Shown here piece by piece: positions 25,523 through 33,310 of a stretch of DNA of 36,380 nt. A model generated the notes under the pieces. That model ran no database searches, was not told the origin of the DNA, and saw nothing but the letters and a program-made list of their open reading frames with translations. The DNA comes from Rhodococcus jostii NBRC 16295 (GTDB lineage Bacteria > Actinomycetota > Actinomycetes > Mycobacteriales > Mycobacteriaceae). The number at the start of each line of letters is the position of its first letter. The stretch's first letter is position 1. Made by a program: the position numbers and the translations under genes. The stretch spans positions 1-36,380 of the forward strand of contig NZ_BCWY01000088.1 of assembly GCF_001894825.1 (NCBI RefSeq), read 5' to 3'.

Positions 25523-26860
25523 CTACATGGCGCCCGGAATCCAGGTCGTTCCGGCGAGGGGCACGCGGGCCATCGCCGACGCCTCCACGGTGAGAGCGAC
25601 GAGATCCTCCGGTTCGAGGTTGCGCAGGTGCGACTTGCCACAGGCGCGCGCGAGGGTCTGCGCCTCCATGGTGAGCACCCGCAGGTAGTTCGCGAGCCGC
25701 CGTCCGCCCTCGACGGGGTCGAGATTCTTCGACAGGTCCGGGTCCTGGGTGGTGATCCCGGCGGGGTCCCTACCGGCCTGGAAGTCGTCGTAGAACCCGG
25801 CCGCCGAGCCGAGTTCCTCGTACTGCTTCGCGTAGCGGGGGCTGTTGTCGCCCAGCGCGATCAGGGCGGCGGTGCCGATCGCGACCGCATCCGCGCCGAG
25901 GGCCATCGCCTTCGCGACGTCGGCGCCACTCCGGATGCCACCGGACACGATGAGCTGCACGGATCTACGCCCCGTCGCTCCGCTCCGGTGCACCCCGAGC
26001 TCCTGCAGCGCCTGGACCGCCTGCGGGATCGCGGCCAGGGTGGGGATGCCCACGTGTTCGATGAACACGTCCTGGGTGGCGGCGGTGCCACCCTGCATGC
26101 CGTCGACCACGACGACATCGGCGCCGGCCTTCACGGCGAGTTTGACGTCGTAGTAGGTGCGGGTGGCGCCGACCTTGATGTAGATCGGCTTCTCCCAGTT
26201 GGTGATCTCGCGGAGTTCGATGATCTTGATGGCGAGGTCGTCGGGACCGGTCCAGTCGGGGTGCCTGCATGCCGACCGCTGGTCGACACCCATGGGGAGG
26301 GTGCGCATCCCGGCGACGCGTTCGGTGATCTTCTGCCCCAGCAGCATGCCGCCGCCGCCGGGCTTGGCGCCCTGGCCGAGGACGATCTCGATGGCGTCGG
26401 CCTTGCGGAGGTCGTCCGGGTTCATCCCGTACCGCGACGGGAGGTACTGGTAGACCAGGTTCTTCGACTGCCCGCGCTCTTCGGGGGTCATGCCGCCGTC
26501 ACCGGTGGTGGTGGACGTGCCGACCTCGCTGGCGCCGCGGCCGAGCGCCTCCTTCGCCTGCCCGGACAGCGCCCCGAAGCTCATCCCGGCGATGGTGATC
26601 GGGATGTCCAGGTGGAGTGGGAACTTGGCGTTGCGGTCGCCGAGCACGACGTCGGTGTCGCACTTCTCGCGGTAGCCCTCGAGCGGGTACCGCGACATCG
26701 AGGCACCGAGGAACAGCAGGTCGTCGAAATGGGGCAGCTTGCGCTTGGCACCCCAACCGCGGATGTCGTAGATGCCGGTCTCGGCGGCCCGCTGGATCTC
26801 GGAGATGACGCCGCGGTCGAACGTCGCCGATTCGCGCAGGGCCGGGTTCGGGGTGTTCAT
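25523..26860 (-). CDS. FMN-binding glutamate-synthase-like protein (MgsC/GlxD type)
   Basis: 445 aa containing the central FMN domain of glutamate synthase as a separate protein: GMSFGALSGQAKEALGRGA, GDGGMTPEERGQS, ADAIEIVLGQGAKPGGGGML, YIKVGATRTYYDVKLAVKAGADVVVVDGMQGGTAA and SGGIRSGADVAKAMALGADAV. It lacks the amidotransferase and GXGXG domains, which are encoded by the two preceding genes. This split arrangement is that of N-methylglutamate synthase (MgsABC) and the rhizobial glxBCD genes, rather than assimilatory GOGAT, and no gltD-like NADPH subunit is nearby. Its AGGAG site overlaps the upstream stop codon. Confidence 0.9.
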   Translation of the reverse strand: MNTPNPALRESATFDRGVISEIQRAAETGIYDIRGWGAKRKLPHFDDLLFLGASMSRYPLEGYREKCDTDVVLGDRNAKFPLHLDIPITIAGMSFGALSGQAKEALGRGASEVGTSTTTGDGGMTPEERGQSKNLVYQYLPSRYGMNPDDLRKADAIEIVLGQGAKPGGGGMLLGQKITERVAGMRTLPMGVDQRSACRHPDWTGPDDLAIKIIELREITNWEKPIYIKVGATRTYYDVKLAVKAGADVVVVDGMQGGTAATQDVFIEHVGIPTLAAIPQAVQALQELGVHRSGATGRRSVQLIVSGGIRSGADVAKAMALGADAVAIGTAALIALGDNSPRYAKQYEELGSAAGFYDDFQAGRDPAGITTQDPDLSKNLDPVEGGRRLANYLRVLTMEAQTLARACGKSHLRNLEPEDLVALTVEASAMARVPLAGTTWIPGAM

Positions 26861-26870
26861 GACGGTTCTC

Positions 26871-27569
26871 CTAGTACGCGCTGGCGTTGTCGACGTGGAA
26901 GTTGTAGAGCTGGCGGGCGGAGCCGTAGCGGGTGAACTCGGACGGGTCGGCGTCGAAACCGGCGGCGTCGAGCAGCTCCCGCAGTTCGGTCAGGTGCTCA
27001 TCGCGCATCTCCTTCTTGATGCAGTCGGCGCCGAGGGAGGCGACGGTGCCGCGAACGTAGATCCGGGCCTCGTACAGCGAGTCGCCGAGCGCTTCGCCGG
27101 CGTCGCCGAGGACGACGAGACGGCCGGCCTGGCCCATGAACGCGGACATGTGCCCGATGTTGCCGCCGACGACGATGTCGACGCCCTTCATCGAAATCCC
27201 GCAGCGGGCAGCGGCATTGCCGTCGATCACGAGCAGGCCACCGTGGGCTGTGGCGCCGGCGGACTGGGACGCATCGCCCTTGATGTGCACCGTCCCCGAC
27301 ATCATGTTCTCCGCGACCCCGACGCCGGCGTTGCCGTTCACCGTCACGGTCGCGTGCTGGTTCATGCCCGCGCAGTAGTAGCCGACGTGCCCCTCGATGG
27401 TGACGTCGATGTCCGAGTCGAGGCCGCAGGCGAGCGCGTGCGCACCCTGGGGTCCGGTGACCGTCACCGCCTTCGGGGCCTCCGGCGAGGTGAGCCGCTC
27501 GTTGACGGAACGGGTACTCGACGTCTCCAGGTTCAGGACAGTCGCTTCGGTGGTGGCTACCGGTGCCAT
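26871..27569 (-). CDS. GXGXG-motif glutamate-synthase-like subunit (MgsB/GlxC type)
   Basis: 232 aa from ATG 27569. The middle is a right-handed beta-helix of repeated glycine turns (IEGHVGYYCAGMNQHATVTV, VNGNAGVGVAENMMSGTVHI, IKGDASQSAGATAHGGLLVI, GGNIGHMSAFMGQAG). This matches the C-terminal GXGXG domain of glutamate synthase alpha subunits, made here as a stand-alone protein. It would form a heterotrimer with its neighbours. It overlaps the amidotransferase gene by 13 bases and ends ten bases before the FMN subunit gene. Confidence 0.88.
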   Translation of the reverse strand: MAPVATTEATVLNLETSSTRSVNERLTSPEAPKAVTVTGPQGAHALACGLDSDIDVTIEGHVGYYCAGMNQHATVTVNGNAGVGVAENMMSGTVHIKGDASQSAGATAHGGLLVIDGNAAARCGISMKGVDIVVGGNIGHMSAFMGQAGRLVVLGDAGEALGDSLYEARIYVRGTVASLGADCIKKEMRDEHLTELRELLDAAGFDADPSEFTRYGSARQLYNFHVDNASAY

Positions 27570-28453
27570 ACGTACACCTCTTCCGGTTCGGGCTCGAAGA
27601 TTCGGGCGTTGTCGACGCCAGGCAGGTTCGCCAGGGCGCGGTATTCGGAGGCCATCGCGACCCACTGGTCGGTCTCGGCGATGACGGCGGGCTTGCAGGA
27701 GATGGCGTCCCGGACCACGGCGAACGAGTCGGCCGTCGAGACGAGGAGGGTGTAGAAGCCGTCGAAGGTCTCGTTGAGCATCAGCAGCGCCTTCTCGAGG
27801 TCGACTCCCTCGGCGAGCTGCTTGGCGACGAACCGCGCCCCGACCTCGGTGTCGTTGGCGCTGTCGAAGACGACGCCGTCGCGCTCGAGCTGGTGCTTGA
27901 TGCTCATGTGGTTCGAGAACGATCCGTTGTGCACCAGGCACTGGTCGGGGCCGACGGAGAACGGGTGCGAACCCTCGGCGGTCACGGCGGACTCGGTGGC
28001 CATGCGGGTGTGGGCGACACCCTGCCAGCCGCCGGCCGACGGCAGACCGAACCGGTGCGCCAGGTCGATGGGGTTGCCGACGCCCTTGAGGACGGTCAGG
28101 TCGTCGCCGAAGCCGATGACCCGCGCCGACGGCACCACGCTGCGGACGGCCGCCGCGAGATCCTCGGCGCCGACGACGCCGTGCAGGATCGTCGTCGGGG
28201 ACAGGTCGATTCCTGTGACGGTGGTGTCGAGAGTCGCGGACAGCGTCGCGGCGAGTTCCGCTGCGGGGATGGGGCAGTCGAGCAGCGAGACCGTGGACTC
28301 ACCGACCGGGGACCACGTCGTGTCACCATAAATTGCCATGCCGGCGGAATCGGGTCCGCGGTCGCACATCTGCCCGAGCATGTCGGTGAGCAGGGCGCCG
28401 AGTTGTGGGTAGAGGGACGGCTCACGCAGGTGAAGTCCGACGATTCCACACAT
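27557..28453 (-). CDS. class II glutamine amidotransferase subunit (MgsA/GlxB type)
   Basis: 298 aa starting MCGIVGLHLREP, so the nucleophile is the Cys2 exposed after methionine removal. DRGPDSAGMAIYG, GVAHTRMATESAVTAEGSHPFS and LVHNGSFSNH are the Ntn-amidotransferase blocks shared with GltB and PurF. It supplies the amide-hydrolysing part of a split glutamate synthase. With gamma-glutamylmethylamide as donor in place of glutamine, the released group would be methylamine. The start follows the GS gene stop by 24 bases. Confidence 0.9.
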   Translation of the reverse strand: MCGIVGLHLREPSLYPQLGALLTDMLGQMCDRGPDSAGMAIYGDTTWSPVGESTVSLLDCPIPAAELAATLSATLDTTVTGIDLSPTTILHGVVGAEDLAAAVRSVVPSARVIGFGDDLTVLKGVGNPIDLAHRFGLPSAGGWQGVAHTRMATESAVTAEGSHPFSVGPDQCLVHNGSFSNHMSIKHQLERDGVVFDSANDTEVGARFVAKQLAEGVDLEKALLMLNETFDGFYTLLVSTADSFAVVRDAISCKPAVIAETDQWVAMASEYRALANLPGVDNARIFEPEPEEVYVWHR

Positions 28454-28477
28454 GGATGTCTCCTTTCGGGAGGTCTG

Positions 28478-29839
28478 TCAGAACGCTGTCAGGTAGTGGT
28501 CGAGTTCCCAGGGGGAGACGGTGTTGTGCCAGGCGAAGAACTCTTCGCGCTTGAGTTTCGCGAAGTACTCGGCGACGCCGGGGCCGGCGACGTCCAGGGC
28601 TCCCGTCACGATCGGATCGGATTCCAGTGCGTCCATCGCGTGCAGCAACGTCATCGGCAGCATGTCGCTGGGACTGTCGCCGGATCCGGGTGTGCCGGGG
28701 TCGAGATCCCGTGCGATGCCGTCCAGGCCGGCGGCGATGGCTGCGGCGGCGGCGAGGTAGGGATTGGCGGAGCCGTCGCCGCCGCGCAGTTCCACCCGGT
28801 TCTTGTCCGGCACCCGGAGGTAGTGGGTGCGGTCGTTGCCGCCGTAGGTGGCATACCGCGGCGACCAGGTGGCGCCGCTGCTGGTCGAGGTGGCACCGGT
28901 TCGCTTGTAGGAGTTGACGGTCGGGGCGATCACACCCTGCAGAGCGCACGCATGTTCGAGGATGCCGGCGATGAACGCGTACGCGGTCTTCGACAGTCCC
29001 AGCCCCTTGGGGTCGTCACCGTCCGGGAACACCGAACCGGCACCGTTCCACAGCGACAGGTGCAGGTGCATGCCGGACCCGGTGCGGTCGGAGAAGGGCT
29101 TGGGCATGAACGTGGCCTTCATGCCGCGCTTCTCGGCGATCACCGACAGCAGGTACCGGGCCGTGATCACCCGGTCGGCGGTGGTCATCGCGTCGGCGTA
29201 GTCGAAGTTCTGCTCGAACTGCCCGTTGCCGTCCTCGTGGTCGTTGGCGTAGTTGCCCCACCCGAGCGTGTTCATCGCCTGCGACACCTCGGTCAGATGG
29301 TCGTACATCCGGGTGACGTCGCGGGCGTCGTAACACGGCTGACGGCTGACGTCGGCGGTGTCCGCGGTGGTGAGGGCGCCGTCGCCGGTGCGGTTGACCA
29401 GGAAGTATTCGATCTCCGCGCCGACGTTGACGGACAGGCCGAGATCGGACGCCTTCTTCAGCGTCTCCTTGAGGATCACGCGCGGCGCATACGGCCAGGG
29501 CTTGCCCTCCACGTGCGGATCACAGTGCACGATCGCGAGTCCGGGCTTCACGAACGGGATCGGCGTGAACGACGAGACGTCGGGTACGGCAACGAGATCG
29601 GAGTCCTTGGGCTCCTGCCCCATGTGCCCCGCGGCGTAGCCTGCGAAGCCCACGCCGTCGTCCTGAAGCTGCTCGACGGCCTCGATCGGGACGAGTTTGG
29701 CGCACGGCTTTCCGGACAGGGTGACGAACAGGGCGAGGATGAAGGTGGTTCCGGTGGCCCGGGCCACCTCGGACAAGGTCTGCGGTGGGGATGTCACGAT
29801 GTTCTGCGCGGTGAACGCGTCAGCAGTGTCGACAGCCAT
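28478..29839 (-). CDS. type III glutamine synthetase, probable gamma-glutamylmethylamide synthetase (GmaS-like)
   Basis: 453 aa from ATG 29839 with AGGAG upstream. Catalytic blocks of the GS fold are present: VGAEIEYFLV, NHEDGNGQFEQNF-like ANDHEDGNGQFEQNFDYADA, FMPKPFSDRTGSGMHLHLSLW, VNSYKR and NRVELRGGDGSANPYLAAAA. The sequence belongs to the group annotated as type III glutamate-ammonia ligase, which includes the GmaS enzymes that join methylamine to glutamate. Position between an amine-oxidising flavoprotein and the N-methylglutamate-synthase-like genes argues for methylamine over ammonia, but sequence alone does not exclude ordinary or other gamma-glutamyl-alkylamide activity. Confidence 0.85.
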   Translation of the reverse strand: MAVDTADAFTAQNIVTSPPQTLSEVARATGTTFILALFVTLSGKPCAKLVPIEAVEQLQDDGVGFAGYAAGHMGQEPKDSDLVAVPDVSSFTPIPFVKPGLAIVHCDPHVEGKPWPYAPRVILKETLKKASDLGLSVNVGAEIEYFLVNRTGDGALTTADTADVSRQPCYDARDVTRMYDHLTEVSQAMNTLGWGNYANDHEDGNGQFEQNFDYADAMTTADRVITARYLLSVIAEKRGMKATFMPKPFSDRTGSGMHLHLSLWNGAGSVFPDGDDPKGLGLSKTAYAFIAGILEHACALQGVIAPTVNSYKRTGATSTSSGATWSPRYATYGGNDRTHYLRVPDKNRVELRGGDGSANPYLAAAAAIAAGLDGIARDLDPGTPGSGDSPSDMLPMTLLHAMDALESDPIVTGALDVAGPGVAEYFAKLKREEFFAWHNTVSPWELDHYLTAF

Positions 29840-29884
29840 GGGGAGCTCCTGAACTGGTGGTCTACGGGTGAGGTGGTCTGTGGG

Positions 29885-31078
29885 TCAGCGCATCTCGCCG
29901 GCGCCCTCGTAGGGGTGCAGGCTGAAGAGGAGATCGCCCTCCTCGAAGCGCGAGTAGCGGAAGTCGGACGGCTCGACGTTCGGGAGGGTGGTCGTGCCGT
30001 CGTCGAGCAGCATGTCGGCGACGAGACGCCCGACCGCCGGTGAGATCTTGAAACCGTGGCCGGAGAACCCGGTGGCGAGGAACAGACCGTCGACCGGGGC
30101 CGGCCCGATGATCGGGTTGTAGTCGGGAGTGACGTCGTAGGCACCGACGTAGCTCGACGTGATCCGCGGGTCGGGCATGTCGGGCAGGCGGTTGCCCAGC
30201 TTCATGATGTTCTTCTCGATGGTGGAATCGTCGGCGCGGTTGCTGTAGTTGTCGGGATCGATGTACTGCGGCGCGGCGTGGTCGCTGTTCCCGACGAGGA
30301 GTTCGCCGTTGGGCTCGCGGCAGATGTACTGCAGTCCGGCGAGGTCCGACAGCACCGGTACCTCCGGGGTGGGGACTCCCTGGTCGATCAGGACGAGCTG
30401 CGCCCGTTGCGCTTTCACCGGAATGTCGACGCCGACTCCGGCACCGAGTTCGGGCGCCCACGGGCCGGTCGCGAGGATCACGTGCTCGGCATGCACCTCG
30501 TCGCCGTTCGCGAGCGTGACCCCGTAGACGCGGCCGTCGGCGCTCTGTAGCAGCGACGTCACCGGTGTGCTCTGACGGATCTTGACGCCCAGCCTGCGGG
30601 CGGACGCACCGAACGCCATACCGGCCATGTACGCCTCCCCGCGACCGCCGAGGGGCTCGTACGCGAAGGCGGCGAAGTCGTCGAGGTGCAGGCCCGGCCA
30701 CAGTTCGGCCATCGTGTCGTGGCCGATGTAGTCGACGTCGATGCCGAGGTCCTGCATCATCGCGACGTTCGCCTCGAGCGGGTCGATGTTGTTCTCGCCG
30801 ACGCCGACGACGTAACCGCACTGACGGAAGGCCATGTCGTCGCCGAAGATCTCGGTGGCCCTGGTGAAGATGTCGACGCCGTACCACGACATCGCCGCCA
30901 GCGACGGGGTGCCGTAGTGGCACCGGACCACGCCGCTGGACTTGCCGGTCATGCCCGAGCACAGGGTGCCACGCTCGAGGACCAGAACGTCGGTCTCTCC
31001 GCGGTCCGCGAGCGACCACGCGATGGCGAGACCCTCGAGTCCCCCACCGACGATCACGAACTTTGCTGTCTGTGTCAC
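29885..31078 (-). CDS. FAD-dependent amine oxidoreductase, SoxB-like DAO family
   Basis: 397 aa from GTG 31078, chosen because AAGGA lies seven bases upstream; ATG 31093 is possible. The N-terminal FAD fold is VIVGGGLEGLAIAWSLADRG. VILATGPWAP and the C-terminal YDVTPDYNPIIGPAPVDGLF, then ATGFSGHGFKISPAVGRLVADML, are close to the beta subunits of heterotetrameric sarcosine oxidase and N-methylglutamate dehydrogenase. No alpha, gamma or delta partner genes are present. It is first in the minus-strand operon, so it may oxidise N-methylglutamate (or sarcosine) to formaldehyde and the free amino acid, perhaps as a stand-alone oxidase. Confidence 0.85.
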   Translation of the reverse strand: MTQTAKFVIVGGGLEGLAIAWSLADRGETDVLVLERGTLCSGMTGKSSGVVRCHYGTPSLAAMSWYGVDIFTRATEIFGDDMAFRQCGYVVGVGENNIDPLEANVAMMQDLGIDVDYIGHDTMAELWPGLHLDDFAAFAYEPLGGRGEAYMAGMAFGASARRLGVKIRQSTPVTSLLQSADGRVYGVTLANGDEVHAEHVILATGPWAPELGAGVGVDIPVKAQRAQLVLIDQGVPTPEVPVLSDLAGLQYICREPNGELLVGNSDHAAPQYIDPDNYSNRADDSTIEKNIMKLGNRLPDMPDPRITSSYVGAYDVTPDYNPIIGPAPVDGLFLATGFSGHGFKISPAVGRLVADMLLDDGTTTLPNVEPSDFRYSRFEEGDLLFSLHPYEGAGEMR

Positions 31079-31241
31079 GTTGCTTTCCTTCATTCGGCCG
31101 GATGTGCGGGCGCTGGCGGCTTGAGTAGCGGTTCGTTTCACCTCATGAATCGCTGTTGTTCACTATGAAACAGTTCTACTATGTCCACCGCGTTACGGCA
31201 ATGTTGTTGATGGATCACCAAATCACGCCACCTCCTGTATC

Positions 31242-31259
31242 TTTCAATCGTGATTGGAA
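31242..31259. promoter_or_regulatory. candidate operator in the amine control region
   Basis: TTTCAATC-GT-GATTGGAA: 8-bp arms with 7 of 8 positions paired, at the middle of the divergent region. It is the best dyad there and a likely binding site for the operon's TetR protein or the XRE-cupin regulator. Confidence 0.5.
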
Positions 31260-31334
31260 CGCTGACCAGCAAATTTCCCGGAACATGCAATTGATTTACG
31301 TCGAGGAAATATGCGATGTGGTTTCCTGTTGCTA

Positions 31335-31356
31335 CTCCACGTTTCACAAGGTGGAG
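31335..31356. promoter_or_regulatory. second candidate operator, near the cupin promoter
   Basis: Perfect CTCCAC / GTGGAG dyad with a 10-base spacer (GTTTCACAAG), 51 bases before the cupin start. GTTTC and GAAAC lie outside it, roughly extending the symmetry with a small length difference between the arms. Confidence 0.4.
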
Positions 31357-31406
31357 CAGAAACGCCTACACATTCTGGTAGTTACCAACGTCTCCAGGGA
31401 GAACCT

Positions 31407-31790
31407 ATGACCACGACCGACAAGCCCACCGTCGCCGCGTTCCGCGTCACCGCCGGATTCCATGAGAACCTGCCGCAGATGCCGGTCTCGGAGTACCCGG
31501 GCACCGAGGGATACATCGACGACGTCTTCTCCAACCCGGACGGCTCGGAGATGTCTGCCGGCTACTTCGAACTCCGGCGCACCGACGCCCCCCTCGACTA
31601 CTACTACGCGTACGACGAGATGAAGGTCGTCCTCGAAGGAGAGTTCACCCTGGAGAACCTCGACACCGGCCAGGTGGAGGTGGCGAAGGCGAAGGATGCG
31701 ATCTTCTTCCCCAAGGGGTCGCGCATCCGCTTCACCACCCCCGACCGCGCGCTGGCCTACTTCGTCGGCCACCGTTCGTTCGCGCCCTGA
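31407..31790 (+). CDS. EutQ-like cupin protein
   Basis: 127 aa from ATG 31407. A single cupin barrel: PGTEGYIDDVFSNPDG, then SAGYFELRRTDAPLDYYYAYDEMKVVLEGEFTLENL and DAIFFPKGSRIRFTTPDRALAYFVGHRS, resembling the EutQ/DUF861-type cupins found in amine-utilisation operons. The usual metal ligands are poorly represented: the strand that normally carries HxH reads YYYAYDE, with only E and D as candidates. It is the first gene of the N-demethylase operon, six bases before the DmmA-like gene. Its role is unknown; a binding protein for the amine or for formaldehyde, or an assembly factor, is possible. Confidence 0.82.
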   Translation: MTTTDKPTVAAFRVTAGFHENLPQMPVSEYPGTEGYIDDVFSNPDGSEMSAGYFELRRTDAPLDYYYAYDEMKVVLEGEFTLENLDTGQVEVAKAKDAIFFPKGSRIRFTTPDRALAYFVGHRSFAP

Positions 31791-31796
31791 TCCGCG

Positions 31797-32336
31797 ATGG
31801 CGGTCTCGATGAGGTCGACGAGCGTCCCACGGTGGCGATCCGATTACTCGGCCGTCGACGACCTGGCGGCCGACGCTCGCGTCACCCGGTACGTCCTCGT
31901 CTCGGACAGCTCGGTCAGCGCGCAGGCGACACGCGAGCTGTCCGAGCGGGTCGCCCCGGTGCCGACTCACGCGGTGACCGTCGACGACGTGGACGGACCC
32001 GGGCTCGCGAAGCTCGACGAATTGCTGTACGAGGCGCGCATCGGATGGCGATTCGTCGTGGCGGGTTCCGAGCGGACGGCGGGGGCACTGCGCTCCCGCC
32101 TGATCTCCGCGGGCGCACTGCCCGCGGAGATCACCACCGTGATCAGCGACGTTCACGCCGGGGTGCGTGACGTGTACTGCGCGCACTGCCACACGACTTC
32201 GGCGAAGGTCCCGGTGGCCGTCGGCGGACGGACGCCGTGTGCGGGTTGTTCCGAAGAGCTCACCGTCTACTACCACTTCTCCCGACGCCACAGCGCGTAC
32301 CTGGGATACCGAGCCGACGCGGAGGAACTGCCATGA
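31797..32336 (+). CDS. DmmA-like subunit of dimethylamine monooxygenase/N-demethylase
   Basis: 179 aa from ATG 31797 (ATG 31809 is an alternative). The N-terminal ~120 residues look like a small alpha/beta domain (RYVLVSDSSVSAQATRELSE, WRFVVAGSERTAGALRSRLI). The C-terminus is a zinc- or iron-binding ribbon, YCAHCHTT and PCAGCSEELTVYYHFSRRHSAYLGY (C128, C131, C148, C151). This architecture is that of the small DmmA-type subunit encoded with heme-dependent N-demethylases. It probably mediates electron transfer or complex assembly. The gene overlaps the reductase start as ATGA. Recognition rests on context plus the ribbon pattern. Confidence 0.75.
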   Translation: MAVSMRSTSVPRWRSDYSAVDDLAADARVTRYVLVSDSSVSAQATRELSERVAPVPTHAVTVDDVDGPGLAKLDELLYEARIGWRFVVAGSERTAGALRSRLISAGALPAEITTVISDVHAGVRDVYCAHCHTTSAKVPVAVGGRTPCAGCSEELTVYYHFSRRHSAYLGYRADAEELP

Positions 32337-33310
32337 CCATGACGCTCGAAACGGTGGCGGGAGAGGGGGTTGCCGGTGGTCTCGCCCTGACGGTTTGCGA
32401 GGCACGGTTGCTGTGCCCGGGTATCCGCCACGTCGTGCTCGCGGACCCCGGTGGCCGCGCCCTGCCGTCGTTCACCCCCGGCAGCCACATCGCGGTCGAG
32501 TGGGCCGAGGGCAGGCGCAATTCCTATTCGCTCACGGGCCCCTCCCTCGAGCCGGACCACTACGCGATCTCGGTCCGGCTCGACGAGAACGGGCACGGCG
32601 GTTCGCGTTGGATCCACGACCTCCAGCCGGGGCAGACGATCCGGGTGAGTCTGCCTCGCAGCGCATTTGCCCCGGTGCTCAACGCGCGGCACCACGTGCT
32701 GATCGCGGGCGGCATCGGCGTCACACCGATCCTGTCGCACGTCCGGGCCGCCGTGGAATGGGGCCGGTCGTTCGAGGTGGTCTACTCCTTCCGCGACCGG
32801 TTGGGGGCGCACGCCGACGAACTGGCGGCGCTGTGCGGCGAGCGGCTCGTCACGGTATCCACCCCCGAAGAACTCGCCGGCCACCTCGTGCCCGTTCTGG
32901 CGGACCAGCCACTCGGAACCCACGTCTACACCTGCGGTCCGGCGCCGATGATCTCCGCGGTCGCCGACTGGGCCCGCGACTGCGGCTGGCCCCCGGGCCG
33001 CGTGCACTCGGAGGCATTCGGGGCGGGCCCCCTTCCCGCAGGAGCCCCCTTCGCCGCAAAGCTCGGACGCAGCGGAATGATCGTTCCCGTCCCGTCGGGA
33101 ACCAGCCTGCTCGAAGCATTGCTGGACAAGGGAATCAACGTTCCGAACCTCTGCCGCCAGGGGGTGTGCGGCGAATGCCGGCTGTCGGTGCGCGGCGGCG
33201 AGATCGAACACCGCGACATGTTCCTCACCGACGAGGAGAAGGCGTCCGGAGATTCGATCATGCCATGTGTATCGCGGGCCGCTGGAGACCGATTGGAGAT
33301 CGAGCTGTGA
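32333..33310 (+). CDS. flavin/2Fe-2S reductase subunit of the N-demethylase (phthalate dioxygenase reductase type)
   Basis: 325 aa from ATG 32333 with GGAGG upstream. An N-terminal flavin domain (RRNSYSLTGPS), an NAD(P)H domain (IAGGIGVTPILS, TCGPAPMISAV) and a C-terminal plant-type 2Fe-2S domain with C274, C279 and C282 in CRQGVCGEC plus C312. This order is the vanillate demethylase/phthalate dioxygenase reductase class and matches the beta subunit of heme-dependent oxidative N-demethylases. It passes electrons from NAD(P)H to the heme protein encoded next. Its stop overlaps the next start as GTGA. Confidence 0.9.
   Translation: MTMTLETVAGEGVAGGLALTVCEARLLCPGIRHVVLADPGGRALPSFTPGSHIAVEWAEGRRNSYSLTGPSLEPDHYAISVRLDENGHGGSRWIHDLQPGQTIRVSLPRSAFAPVLNARHHVLIAGGIGVTPILSHVRAAVEWGRSFEVVYSFRDRLGAHADELAALCGERLVTVSTPEELAGHLVPVLADQPLGTHVYTCGPAPMISAVADWARDCGWPPGRVHSEAFGAGPLPAGAPFAAKLGRSGMIVPVPSGTSLLEALLDKGINVPNLCRQGVCGECRLSVRGGEIEHRDMFLTDEEKASGDSIMPCVSRAAGDRLEIEL

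Larger units (their letters stand above)
31079..31406. promoter_or_regulatory. divergent control region of the two amine-catabolism operons
   Basis: A 328-bp gap, clearly richer in A/T than its surroundings and without a credible gene; the short open frames here show no codon bias. It contains several dyads: TTCA-CTA-TGAA (31159-31169), the 18-bp site at 31242-31259, and CTCCAC-N10-GTGGAG (31335-31356). GTTTCA also recurs at 31137, at 31341 and, inverted, at 31166. Both operons must be transcribed outward from here. The ribosome site GGGAG for the cupin lies at its right end. Confidence 0.7.

Noticed and set aside
25523..28453. Ordinary assimilatory glutamate synthase (GOGAT)
   Set aside because: The domains are split over three short genes, there is no GltD-like NADPH subunit, and the neighbours are amine-oxidising enzymes. 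The arrangement is that of N-methylglutamate synthase/Glx proteins.
27563..30043. Very long open frame (826 codons) on the plus strand opposite the GS and amidotransferase genes
   Set aside because: It is antisense to well-recognised minus-strand proteins, has no family resemblance, and is the usual result of GC-rich third positions leaving the opposite strand open.
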